A DNA stretch of 32,268 nt from Lachnospiraceae bacterium. Lineage in GTDB: Bacteria > Bacillota > Clostridia > Lachnospirales > Lachnospiraceae. Below are positions 17,149-24,964 of the stretch, in pieces (within the stretch, counting starts at the first letter, position 1; every line of letters begins with the position of its first letter). The translations under genes and the position numbers were made by a program. The notes below the pieces were generated by a model. The model searched no databases and was not told the DNA's origin. It saw only the letters and a program-made list of their open reading frames with translations. The stretch lies in contig JALEJB010000229.1 in assembly GCA_022768825.1 (NCBI GenBank), positions 1-32,268 on the forward strand. Direction: 5' to 3'.

Positions 17149-17363
17149 TATGAAGAAACATCTCCCCAGCTTCCATCAATCGTATCAAAAATATTACTAA
17201 CCAGCTCGCGGATACGATCCTTAAAAATGATCACGATTCCGATCAAAACGATGATGATCAGGATCAATTCCACCGTTCCAAGTCCCGCTTCGTCCGACAA
17301 AATCTCCTTTCCCTGCTGACATTTGATTTTCCATCGAATCAAAAAATTATCGAATACATTCAT
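17148..17363 (-). CDS. flp: Flp-family type IVb pilin (major Tad pilin)
   Basis: The main subunit of the Tad pilus. The 71-residue precursor has a 27-residue leader ending in glycine and the hydrophobic assembly helix: the site reads EAG|LGTVELILIIIVLIG, with glutamate at position +5 after the cut, as prepilin peptidases require. The mature protein would be about 44 residues, the usual Flp size. The position between TadC and DUF5702 is typical for Gram-positive loci, which often carry only one Flp gene. It lies 13 bases after the TadC stop, with a GGGAG ribosome binding site. Confidence 0.93.
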   Translation of the reverse strand: MNVFDNFLIRWKIKCQQGKEILSDEAGLGTVELILIIIVLIGIVIIFKDRIRELVSNIFDTIDGSWGDVSS

Positions 17364-17376
17364 TGTTGTTCTCCCT

Positions 17377-18657
17377 TCACATTGTAATTTGAAAACCGGA
17401 TGTGGCCGGAATCAATATCAGTACCATGACCAGTAGTAACATGACTAACATCGGTCCAAGCAGCTTGGTTTCCAGTTCCTCTCCCTTTTTTTTGATCATG
17501 CTTTCCTGATCAGCAAAAGCATTTTCCACTTCTTTTTCCAATAAGGCGCTTAATCCCGCCGTTCCCTTTCTGAGATTCTGGGTCAACAGATTGGCAAATT
17601 TACGATAACATTGCAGACCGATCCGTTGTCCAAACTGTTCATAAGCATCGCGTTCTCCGACACCGTCCTTCATCTGTCGCCAGGTAACTGCCATCTCTTC
17701 ATACACCGCCTGCGTGAGCGAATCTGCGACATCTATGCTACGTTCATAGCTTTGAACGATTTTTCCCCAGGCATGATAGACCGTCATACCTGCACTCAAA
17801 AGCAGAGACATCTGGCTCAGCATCTGCGGAAATTCCTGCTGTAGCTGATCCATTCGATTTTGTCTTGCTTTTTTTTCGTCGGTTTTCTTGCCGATCGCCA
17901 TCGCCGCGCAGGATACGATGCCCAACAAAACCAGTAGATCGGGCATATTGTTTTTCGGCTTTTTCCAGCTGATTTGATGTCCGTCTACAAATCCGGGCAA
18001 TTGCAGTTTCCCTCCAACAGCCGCATTCGCTTTATCGATCGTCTCTTCCAACGCAGCATAAAAAGCTTCTTTTTCTGTCATGTTTGCCGGAAATACGCAG
18101 ATCGTAAAAGTATGCTCCATATGATCTTTTTCGTATGACAGATCAGCGGTCACCGTGACAAGGGTCCCTTCCTCGGGCAGTCCTTTTGCCAGTTTCCCGT
18201 TGATATCCATTGCCCGGTAATGATCAAAGCTCCAATTGACTTTTACCAGTCCGTCACAAACTGATTTCACAAGCACCAAATCGTGATCCACATGATCTGC
18301 TGATTCATTTTTCTCCAGACAAAGCGTCGTTGCTTCCTCGATTGCGCGCAGAAAAAGAGCGCGCTTTTCTGTTTCGTCCAGATGCCGGTTTTCCACCGTC
18401 AGGTCATATGACTCCTCCAGCTTTAGATCCTCCACACCCAGCACATATTTTTCTGTATAACTTCCGTCTCCCGGCTCTCTGCGCACAACCGAGTCCACAT
18501 TTCCCATTCCCTGATCGTCGATACAGACCAAAATACCCAGTATCCCACTGACTGCCAGTATCAGACAATAGATTCTGGCCGATTGCTCTTTTTTTTGATA
18601 CCGCGCAAACAGATACACCGCCACTGCTGCCACGATCACTCCGATACACACGTACAT
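17377..18657 (-). CDS. tadC: TadC-like pilus platform protein with large insert
   Basis: Inner-membrane assembly platform of the Tad system (type II secretion F family). Two N-terminal membrane segments (about residues 2-18 and 29-46) are followed by a roughly 190-residue soluble insert (about 48-236), a third membrane segment (about 238-256), then the conserved T2SSF core (QQEFPQMLSQMSLLLSAGMTVYHAW; FANLLTQNLRKGTAGLSALLEKEVE) and a final membrane helix (LLGPMLVMLLLVMVLILIPA). At 426 residues it is far longer than usual TadC proteins (about 300); the insert resembles nothing I recognise. ATG four bases after the TadB stop. Confidence 0.9.
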   Translation of the reverse strand: MYVCIGVIVAAVAVYLFARYQKKEQSARIYCLILAVSGILGILVCIDDQGMGNVDSVVRREPGDGSYTEKYVLGVEDLKLEESYDLTVENRHLDETEKRALFLRAIEEATTLCLEKNESADHVDHDLVLVKSVCDGLVKVNWSFDHYRAMDINGKLAKGLPEEGTLVTVTADLSYEKDHMEHTFTICVFPANMTEKEAFYAALEETIDKANAAVGGKLQLPGFVDGHQISWKKPKNNMPDLLVLLGIVSCAAMAIGKKTDEKKARQNRMDQLQQEFPQMLSQMSLLLSAGMTVYHAWGKIVQSYERSIDVADSLTQAVYEEMAVTWRQMKDGVGERDAYEQFGQRIGLQCYRKFANLLTQNLRKGTAGLSALLEKEVENAFADQESMIKKKGEELETKLLGPMLVMLLLVMVLILIPATSGFQITM

Positions 18658-18660
18658 ATC

Positions 18661-19410
18661 TCACCATACATTTGTTATATTTTGCAGCATACGTTCTGAC
18701 CAGACATATGCCAGTAAATAAAATAAGAGACACAGGCTCATGATGATCACACCTGAGAGATTTCCGTATAACAGATCAAAATATCCGGGTGAAGTCAGAT
18801 TCAGATACAAAAGCATGAACATAGGAACCATGTTCATTACGCGGCTTTCCAACCGTCTGGCAGCCAGATCTGTGATGATCTCCCGCTGTAAATCCACTTT
18901 TCGGCTGATCCGGTTTGCAGTCGCATGAATGATTCCGATAAAATCTCCTCCGCTTCGCTTTGCAAATAAAAACACCTGACAGAAGCTTCCCACATCCTCC
19001 AGTCCGCTTCGCAAAGCAAAGTCAGATAACAGTTCTTCCAATGACACGTTCATCTCCAAATGCGCCAGCATATGATTGAGTTCCTGAACGATCAATGCAT
19101 GCTCGCCAAACAGCTTTTCCACCTCTTTTCTCGCTTCTTTCCATGCATTCTCAATGGAATAACCCGCGCCAAGTGCAGTTGCAAGTGCACAGATGGCTTC
19201 TTTAAATTGTTCCTGTAACATACTTTTTTGTTTCTGTAATAGCACCTGTGCCTTCATCCGCAAAAAAACAGGGTAAAATGGAATCACCAAGACCATCGCC
19301 AGAAGCGAATGGTAAAACAGATAGCTTACCAGCGACACGATCCCCAGCGCCTGAATTGCAAATAACACATACTCTTTTTTTGAAAAGTAATATCTGCGGT
19401 AATCCCTCAC
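18661..19410 (-). CDS. tadB: TadB-like pilus platform protein
   Basis: Partner of TadC in the membrane platform that couples the CpaF motor to pilin. The 249-residue protein has two membrane helices near the N-terminus (about 15-48), the T2SSF core (FKEAICALATALGAGYSIENAWKEA; FCQVFLFAKRSGGDFIGIIHATANRI) and two C-terminal helices. The start is GTG at 19408-19410, overlapping the cpaF stop as GTGA, so translation is coupled. Shorter and more compact than TadC, with no insert. Confidence 0.92.
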   Translation of the reverse strand: MRDYRRYYFSKKEYVLFAIQALGIVSLVSYLFYHSLLAMVLVIPFYPVFLRMKAQVLLQKQKSMLQEQFKEAICALATALGAGYSIENAWKEARKEVEKLFGEHALIVQELNHMLAHLEMNVSLEELLSDFALRSGLEDVGSFCQVFLFAKRSGGDFIGIIHATANRISRKVDLQREIITDLAARRLESRVMNMVPMFMLLYLNLTSPGYFDLLYGNLSGVIIMSLCLLFYLLAYVWSERMLQNITNVW

Positions 19411-20624
19411 AAGCGATATTCCTCCAATCCGGCTTCCTGAAGTTTTCTGATATTTTTTAGCGCATTTACCTTTTTCCAGCTTCCCTGTATCCTTCCATTT
19501 TGCTCCGACTCTTCCGCAAAATGGTACAATGGATTCAGCACAATACGGTCTCCTTCCATCCCTTCTACCTCTGCGATATCCAAAAGTTTTCTGGAACGAT
19601 CGCGCAGACGGCCCAGATGGATCAGAATATCAATGCCGGATGCGATCTGCCCCCGTATCGCTTTGACCGGGAGCTCCATTCCCATCAGGACCATCGTCTC
19701 CAGTCTTGCGATCATATCCTGGCAGGAATTGGCATGCCCGGTACTTAAGGAACCATCGTGTCCGGTATTCATCGCCTGAAGCATATCCAGTGCTTCGCCC
19801 CCGCGACACTCACCCACGATGATCCGGTCCGGTCTCATTCGAAGCGCGCTTTTGATCAGCTGACGAATCGTGATCTCGGAAACATTTTCCAGATTTGCCG
19901 GTCTGGTCTCCAATCGGACCAGATTTTTCAATCCTTCCAATTGAAGCTCCGCCGAATCCTCAATGGTGACGACTCGCTGACTATCCGGGATAAAAGCGGA
20001 TAACGCATTTAAAAAAGTCGTCTTTCCTGACCCGGTTCCTCCCGATACAAAGATGTTGTATCCGCTGATGACAAGCTTCTGCAAAAATTCAATGATCTCC
20101 TCCGATATCGAACCGTAATGTAACAAATCTGTCATCTCGATCGGGTGCTCCGGAAACTTACGAATGGTAATAGCCGAACCGTCAATCGCGATCGGATGTA
20201 AGACGATATTGACGCGCGAACCATCTGTCAGACGGCTGTCGACGATCGGTGACGCCTCATTGACGATCCGGTTGTTGATCGACACGATCGTTTGAATCAC
20301 ATCCTCCAGTTTTTCATTTGAAAAAAAGGTTTTCTCCCACTGAAAGATCTGTCCGTTTTTTTCATAGAAAATATGCTTCGGACCATTTACCATAATCTCC
20401 GTGACAGTTGGATCTTCAATCAGTTCCTGCAACACATCCAGCCCCCGCAGGCTGTGGAAGACTGCCATTCTGGCTTCTTTCCTGTTTTTCAGAGACTGTC
20501 TGTGTACACCCTTTTCGCAAATTGCGTCGTCAATGAGTGCAAAGATCTCCTCATCTGTCATACTTCTGGAGACATCCATCTCCTCTAAAACCTGTTTTCG
20601 AATCTGTTCCATATAATCCTTCAT
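19407..20624 (-). CDS. cpaF: CpaF/TadA-type pilus assembly ATPase
   Basis: Cytoplasmic hexameric ATPase of the type II/IV secretion family that powers Flp pilus assembly. From the chosen ATG (20622-20624, GGGGGAAG upstream) it has 405 residues: an N-terminal domain (DPTVTEIMVNGP), Walker A GGTGSGKT (195-202), the Asp box, Walker B region RPDRIIVGECRGGEALDMLQAMNTGHDG and the His box LSTGHANS. All catalytic motifs look intact. The start lies 74 bases inside the preceding CpaE-like gene, a long overlap for this otherwise 1-4 base-overlap operon. Confidence 0.95.
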   Translation of the reverse strand: MKDYMEQIRKQVLEEMDVSRSMTDEEIFALIDDAICEKGVHRQSLKNRKEARMAVFHSLRGLDVLQELIEDPTVTEIMVNGPKHIFYEKNGQIFQWEKTFFSNEKLEDVIQTIVSINNRIVNEASPIVDSRLTDGSRVNIVLHPIAIDGSAITIRKFPEHPIEMTDLLHYGSISEEIIEFLQKLVISGYNIFVSGGTGSGKTTFLNALSAFIPDSQRVVTIEDSAELQLEGLKNLVRLETRPANLENVSEITIRQLIKSALRMRPDRIIVGECRGGEALDMLQAMNTGHDGSLSTGHANSCQDMIARLETMVLMGMELPVKAIRGQIASGIDILIHLGRLRDRSRKLLDIAEVEGMEGDRIVLNPLYHFAEESEQNGRIQGSWKKVNALKNIRKLQEAGLEEYRL

Positions 20625-21594
20625 CCGACGCTTCCCCCAAAACATGCTCTCTGATAAATTTTGCCATCTCTCCAAACAGCAGCTCCTCATAAATCGATCC
20701 ATCAATTCCAAACGTTCCCGCAATCTGCGGCATTTTTACAATATGAAAATGGGAAGGGATCTCTTCTCCCACTTCCAGATCATCAAGCAGCCGGATCTGC
20801 GCCTGATCATATACCTCGCCTTCCTTTTGCAGACTGTATATATTGTTACTGTGCAGATACAGCTCACGGTAAAACCGGGGTCGCACCGGCAGATCAAAAA
20901 CTACCAGATCATAGATTCCCAGTCGCTGCAATTCACAGATCAAAGTTCCCAGATCATCCGGTGTCAGATCCTCCAGATCCATCTGTACACCCACAGGAGG
21001 AATGATATCCAGATTACCGACCGGTATCGCCAGTTCCGTAAACACGGCGGGCTCCAATGTACCGTTTCTGTGGAGCATATAGAACAGATCTCCAATATCC
21101 CTTTTATAGGTGTCAAAAAACCCGCAATAATACTGAAAGTTCAGATACAGCACCCGCTTGCTCTGTGCCCGGATCAGACTGTATACGATGGCAAATCCGG
21201 TTTGCAGATCATAACCGTGAGGCGACATCACGGCAACCACCTGCGTGGCGCACTGTGCTGTCACAACCGGAATCTGCATACCGTTTGCGATCACCAGCTC
21301 ACTGATCTCCTGCAGCAGCAGATCGGCCGGCTGATAGGGCTGAATATGCCGCAACTGTGCATTCGTACCCTTTGCATCCAGAAAGATCCAGTTTTTATTT
21401 TGGGACAGTCTCTCTTCTTCCCGCATCCAGAAAGACTGTCCGACCAGTGCCAGATCTGCCTGTGCCGCTTCCAATTCTTCCATATTCTCGCAGTACACCG
21501 GTTTCCATATGGAACGGTGATTTAACAGATAGTGACACAGACCCGGACCGATCTCCGTTGGGTCAAGCACCGCTAATTTTCTTTGAATGGGCAT
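20551..21594 (-). CDS. CpaE/TadZ-like protein with degenerate P-loop
   Basis: First gene of the Tad operon, in the position of CpaE/TadZ, the MinD/ParA-like protein that places the pilus machine. The 347-residue protein has a receiver-like N-terminal domain (1-110) and a P-loop-type C-terminal domain, with VVAVMSPHGYDLQTGFAIVYSL (about 119-140) at the place of the Walker A motif and RVLYLNFQYYCGFF after it. The glycine-lysine-threonine core of a Walker A motif is absent, so ATP hydrolysis is unlikely. DLVVFDLPV occupies the Walker B position. ATG at 21592-21594 behind GGGGAGG. Confidence 0.85.
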   Translation of the reverse strand: MPIQRKLAVLDPTEIGPGLCHYLLNHRSIWKPVYCENMEELEAAQADLALVGQSFWMREEERLSQNKNWIFLDAKGTNAQLRHIQPYQPADLLLQEISELVIANGMQIPVVTAQCATQVVAVMSPHGYDLQTGFAIVYSLIRAQSKRVLYLNFQYYCGFFDTYKRDIGDLFYMLHRNGTLEPAVFTELAIPVGNLDIIPPVGVQMDLEDLTPDDLGTLICELQRLGIYDLVVFDLPVRPRFYRELYLHSNNIYSLQKEGEVYDQAQIRLLDDLEVGEEIPSHFHIVKMPQIAGTFGIDGSIYEELLFGEMAKFIREHVLGEASDEGLYGTDSKTGFRGDGCLQKYDR

Positions 21595-21693
21595 ACACCT
21601 CCCCTGAAATGGTATTTTGGATTTTGTTTGAATCTTAACTAAATGGTTCACGTGATTTTATTTGCAAATAGATCTTAGAAAGATTATGCTCCG

Positions 21694-21722
21694 ATTATAT
21701 TTCGATGCGCCAAAGCTGTAAA
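21694..21722 (-). promoter_or_regulatory. Sigma-A promoter for the Tad operon
   Basis: Minus strand TTTACA (21717-21722), 17-base spacer, TATAAT (21694-21699). The leader to the CpaE-like ATG is about 95 bases. The 21723-21933 remainder up to the divergent gene is AT-rich with no further clear element. Confidence 0.75.
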
Positions 21723-21933
21723 TAGTCATATCACGTAACAACCGTTGCTACACGATACGTATAGCAAATTTTGACAACCTCTCGCGCATAGCATTTTTTC
21801 GGACATTTTGTCTTTTCTTATACTTTTCTTTACATACATGTCAAACTTTTTCAGTAATATCCCTTCCATTTTTTGTATATATTTCCAGTAGCTGTACATA
21901 CTTTTATTATTCCCATCATCAAGGAGGTAGACT
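21723..21933. other. Divergent intergenic region between Tad operon and DUF2508 gene
   Basis: AT-rich; the Tad promoter lies just to its left and the DUF2508 ribosome binding site (AAGGAGGT) at its right end. It contains scattered short inverted repeats (for example ACGTA/TACGT around 21735-21763) but nothing I can name. No RNA gene is recognisable. Confidence 0.4.
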
Positions 21934-22155
21934 ATGCTTCATTTATTCCATCCACAAGCACCGGATCCCAAGCAGAGCAAAGAGTATTTAGCTTTGATGG
22001 ACAACCTATCCCAGACAAAAGCAGAAATCGACCGCGTCTATTCTACGTTTGAAAACGTAACCGATCCGGATCTGATCGATGCGTCTATCTATCAACTGAA
22101 TTCCGCGCAGCTGAGATATCGCTTTCTGCTCAATTCCGTAAAAGAGTATCAATAA
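21934..22155 (+). CDS. DUF2508 (YaaL-like) small protein
   Basis: A 73-residue, helical, soluble protein. The segment LSQTKAEIDRVYSTFENVTDPDLIDASIYQLNSAQLRYRFLL fits DUF2508/YaaL, a family of unknown function that in many Firmicutes sits near recR and bofA. Here it stands alone, divergent from the Tad operon and convergent with the beta-propeller gene. ATG follows a perfect AAGGAGGT with a 5-base spacer, so it is clearly translated. I see no strong promoter; TTGTAT then CATACT around 21874-21903 is only a weak candidate. Confidence 0.85.
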   Translation: MLHLFHPQAPDPKQSKEYLALMDNLSQTKAEIDRVYSTFENVTDPDLIDASIYQLNSAQLRYRFLLNSVKEYQ

Positions 22156-22176
22156 TCCCAAAATGACGACCATCAC

Positions 22177-22210
22177 AAAAAAAGCCCGGCTACAATAGCC
22201 GGACTTTTTT
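22177..22210. terminator. Bidirectional terminator
   Basis: Stem GCCCGGCTA (22184-22192) with TAGCCGGAC (22196-22204) and a 3-base loop, flanked by an A-run and a T-run. On the minus strand it pairs fully, with one G-U; on the plus strand it has one mismatch. It ends both the DUF2508 gene (+) and the sigma/beta-propeller unit (-). Confidence 0.9.
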
Positions 22211-22233
22211 CTTCCTTTATTCCATATGCAAAA

Positions 22234-24387
22234 TTATTTTGATGTCAGCTCCAGTGCTTTCACCGGCGCAAATCCTTTCTTCATGTCAAACTGTCGGATC
22301 TGCCAATTATCTCCCTTATCATATATGAGATAAAAATCATCGCCGGCATACAAGCCTCTCGTCTTTCCTATATCACAGCATTGCTCCAATGTCTGCGACA
22401 TTTTTTCACGGAACTTTTCTCCGTCCCATTCGTACACATGATAGCTTGTCGGGTCATCCCCCATGCTCCAATCATTGACGTCAAAGCCGACGAGATTTTT
22501 ATTTGTATCAACAAATACGGATTTGTACAGATCTGTTGCACTGGAGTATGTCCCCTTCAGGACAACCGTATCCTTCACCTTCAGATCGGTCGGATCTGTG
22601 AGATCAAACATCACAAGCTTCACACCTTCTCGCTCCGTCGTCTCAGGATCTGTCTCATAACCGATCCCCAGCAGTTCGTTTTCGCCAAACGGATGCAGAT
22701 AATCGGAAAAACCGCTGATCTCGATCTGACCTAAAAAGGTCGGTTTTGTCGGATCGGAAATGTCCACGGCAAACAGCGGATCGGTATTGTGGTAAGTGAT
22801 GAAATACGCAATATCGCCGATATATCTCGCAGCATAGATCTCCTCGCCTGGAGCAAAATCCACAAGCTCTCCCAATTTATCCAACTTTTCATCCAAAAGA
22901 TACAACTGATTATGTGTCTCCTCTCCCATCCAGTCTGTCGTCAAAACACAAAGCACGCCATTTGCCTCTGAAATAGCAAACACATCATTGATCGTTCCGC
23001 GGATTTTGGTTGCGCCCACACCGTTCATTCTGCCATCTTTGTAAGAAAACTTTGTAATCTTGGTGTAGCTTTTTTCCTCAGATGACTGCTCCTTCCACTC
23101 ATAATCATTCTCATACAGATAAATAGCATCCGTACTCATATACAAAGAAGCATAGGAATCCAAAACTACCATCTGATCCACGCTCTTACCCGGCTCCTTT
23201 ACATTGACAGAGGAGATGATGAGCTGATTATTTGCATCATCACGAAGATAGATACTGTCAACCGCTACCTTCTCTCCGTTGACACACGGAATCAGATCGC
23301 TATTGTCAACCACTGCCTCCTGCCCGTTTTCACACGGGATCAGCCCGTCCACCTTCTTTGTCTCTTTTTCGTCATCAATGAGCGGTACATAGCGGTACGC
23401 ATCCTTTCGTGACAGAAGATAGATATAATCGCCGACCTTGCGGGAATCGTAGTAGGAACCATCCTGATCAACCCTTCCGATCTGTCTGATATCAGTCGCA
23501 TCCGACAGATCATACGTCAGTAGTACCATCGATGTATCCCGGTTAAAATAATACGGATATTTGTAGTCCATATCGACCATCGCCCGGTCATCCCCTACCT
23601 GCTCTAAGCTATCCTCCCACTCCTGTACGATCAGATAAAGGTTGTTCTCATCCAGATAGATATCCTGAATCTGTGAATTTTCCTTAAGCTCCGGGCAAAA
23701 GACGGCCAGCTCTTCCATTTTCTCACCGCGAACATCGATCACATGTATCTTCTTCCCATCCTGAATATACAAAAAGTCTCCATCATTTTTTGCATAGTCA
23801 CTTTCGTCTACCCCGGCAACCTGTGTGTTTGTGGTCGAGTACTGTTTGTCTGACAAATCTTTGACTGCCGAATTTTGTTCCGCTCCATCCGAAGCCAGAC
23901 GGTCACTGGCCGCGCTTTCCATCTTTACTTCCGACTCCGCCAAGGCTCCCGTGTCAAATACCGCAGCGTCACCATACACCATATCATTCACAGGAAGAGC
24001 CGCTTCGTATTCCTCATAGCTTTTTGCAAGATGATACTCACCGACACAATCCAGACGTACAAAATCCTCCTCTGCCGCTTCCGTTGTCCGGACATCATCT
24101 GCCTGCGTATGCTCTGTCTGAACAAGAGCAACAGGCTTTTCCACCGCCGGATCCTCTGACAGAGAAAGACGTCTCGCATTTGCTCCGCCGACACCCACGA
24201 TCACCACTGCTGCCGCAGCAGCCGCCAATTCCCATTTCCTGCGATTCGATTTCTTCACCCTGACATTTTTCAATGTCTCTTTTATCGCCTCCGGCTCAAG
24301 GCTCTTGGGAATCTCAATCTCATCAACCGAAACGTCAATTGCCTTTGATACCTTTTCAAAATCCTTCTCATCCAAATGATCTGCCAT
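22234..24387 (-). CDS. Membrane-anchored beta-propeller protein, probable anti-sigma partner
   Basis: A 717-residue protein cotranscribed with the ECF sigma factor just upstream. Residues 1-50 are charged and cytoplasmic, 52-69 form a membrane helix (AAAAAAVVIVGVGG), 70-185 are an acidic low-complexity linker, and the remainder is a beta-propeller region of the pfam09826 kind, with repeated strand pairs such as NTQVAGVDESDYAKNDGDFLYI and LIDDEKETKK. Around residues 340-375 a 16-residue unit is tandemly duplicated (LIPCxNGxxxxVD). The topology suits an anti-sigma factor whose outer propeller senses something. ATG at 24385-24387 behind AGGTGA. Confidence 0.85.
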   Translation of the reverse strand: MADHLDEKDFEKVSKAIDVSVDEIEIPKSLEPEAIKETLKNVRVKKSNRRKWELAAAAAAVVIVGVGGANARRLSLSEDPAVEKPVALVQTEHTQADDVRTTEAAEEDFVRLDCVGEYHLAKSYEEYEAALPVNDMVYGDAAVFDTGALAESEVKMESAASDRLASDGAEQNSAVKDLSDKQYSTTNTQVAGVDESDYAKNDGDFLYIQDGKKIHVIDVRGEKMEELAVFCPELKENSQIQDIYLDENNLYLIVQEWEDSLEQVGDDRAMVDMDYKYPYYFNRDTSMVLLTYDLSDATDIRQIGRVDQDGSYYDSRKVGDYIYLLSRKDAYRYVPLIDDEKETKKVDGLIPCENGQEAVVDNSDLIPCVNGEKVAVDSIYLRDDANNQLIISSVNVKEPGKSVDQMVVLDSYASLYMSTDAIYLYENDYEWKEQSSEEKSYTKITKFSYKDGRMNGVGATKIRGTINDVFAISEANGVLCVLTTDWMGEETHNQLYLLDEKLDKLGELVDFAPGEEIYAARYIGDIAYFITYHNTDPLFAVDISDPTKPTFLGQIEISGFSDYLHPFGENELLGIGYETDPETTEREGVKLVMFDLTDPTDLKVKDTVVLKGTYSSATDLYKSVFVDTNKNLVGFDVNDWSMGDDPTSYHVYEWDGEKFREKMSQTLEQCCDIGKTRGLYAGDDFYLIYDKGDNWQIRQFDMKKGFAPVKALELTSK
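23256..23351 (-). repeat. Tandem 48-bp imperfect duplication inside the beta-propeller gene
   Basis: Two adjacent 48-base units beginning at 23256 and 23304 (plus-strand TGTCAACC each) encode LIPCVNGEKVAVDS and LIPCENGQEAVVDN. The period is exactly 16 codons, so the frame is kept. Divergence between the copies shows that it is not recent. Confidence 0.75.
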
Positions 24388-24406
24388 AATCGTCACCTAT
24401 CCCTTC

Positions 24407-24937
24407 TTACTTCTCCAATCCCAGATCTGCTTCCAGTTTTTTCAATGCCCGCATCTTTTTCGATCGCACCGTATTTTCATTCATCATCAGAAACTTTGCA
24501 ATCTCTTTTGTCGTATAGCCAAAGATTGCGTGCAATCCTACAATCTTTCGCTCTTCTTTGTCCAGTCGATCAAAGGCTTCCTTCACATCGAATCGCATCT
24601 CCCTCTCATCGTCCGGCGGATTCATCTCCAGCGATTTTTCCTCTAACACTTCCTGTGTCAGTTCTCCACCCACATGATAAAACTCGCGCATTTTCCGATT
24701 GCACTTATTTGCCACGATCCGATACATCCAGTTCGAAAACGCCTCGTCCTTTTTTAGTTGTCCAATGGACTGATATGCATCCATCACCGCCTGGCTCACC
24801 GCATCCTCGGCATCCTCCGGGTTCTTTAATGTGTACAGCGCATATGCATACAATTTTTTATAGATCCTTTGATACAGCTCGCCAAAAGCATCCACATCCC
24901 CTCTCTTGGCGCGCTTCACCAGCATTTGTTCTTCCAT
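24407..24937 (-). CDS. ECF-type RNA polymerase sigma factor
   Basis: Directs RNA polymerase to a small regulon. The 176-residue protein has only the two ECF regions: sigma region 2 (residues about 8-80; FGELYQRIYKKLYAYALYTLKNPEDAEDAVSQAVMDAYQSI) and region 4 (about 113-168; LDKEERKIVGLHAIFGYTTKEIAKFLMMNENTVRSKKMRALKKL). The beta-propeller gene starts 19 bases downstream in the same unit, the usual sigma/anti-sigma arrangement. ATG at 24935-24937 behind GGGAG, with a rather long spacer. Its own promoter is not clear. Confidence 0.94.
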   Translation of the reverse strand: MEEQMLVKRAKRGDVDAFGELYQRIYKKLYAYALYTLKNPEDAEDAVSQAVMDAYQSIGQLKKDEAFSNWMYRIVANKCNRKMREFYHVGGELTQEVLEEKSLEMNPPDDEREMRFDVKEAFDRLDKEERKIVGLHAIFGYTTKEIAKFLMMNENTVRSKKMRALKKLEADLGLEK

Positions 24938-24964
24938 GGAATCTGCTTTCTCCCTTCATAAACC

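Noticed and set aside
20644..21525. A 293-codon open frame on the plus strand antisense to the CpaE-like gene
   Set aside because: It is rich in His, Gln, Leu and Ile with no domain, no ribosome binding site and no promoter, and it fully mirrors a recognisable minus-strand gene. Its openness follows from the codon use of that gene.
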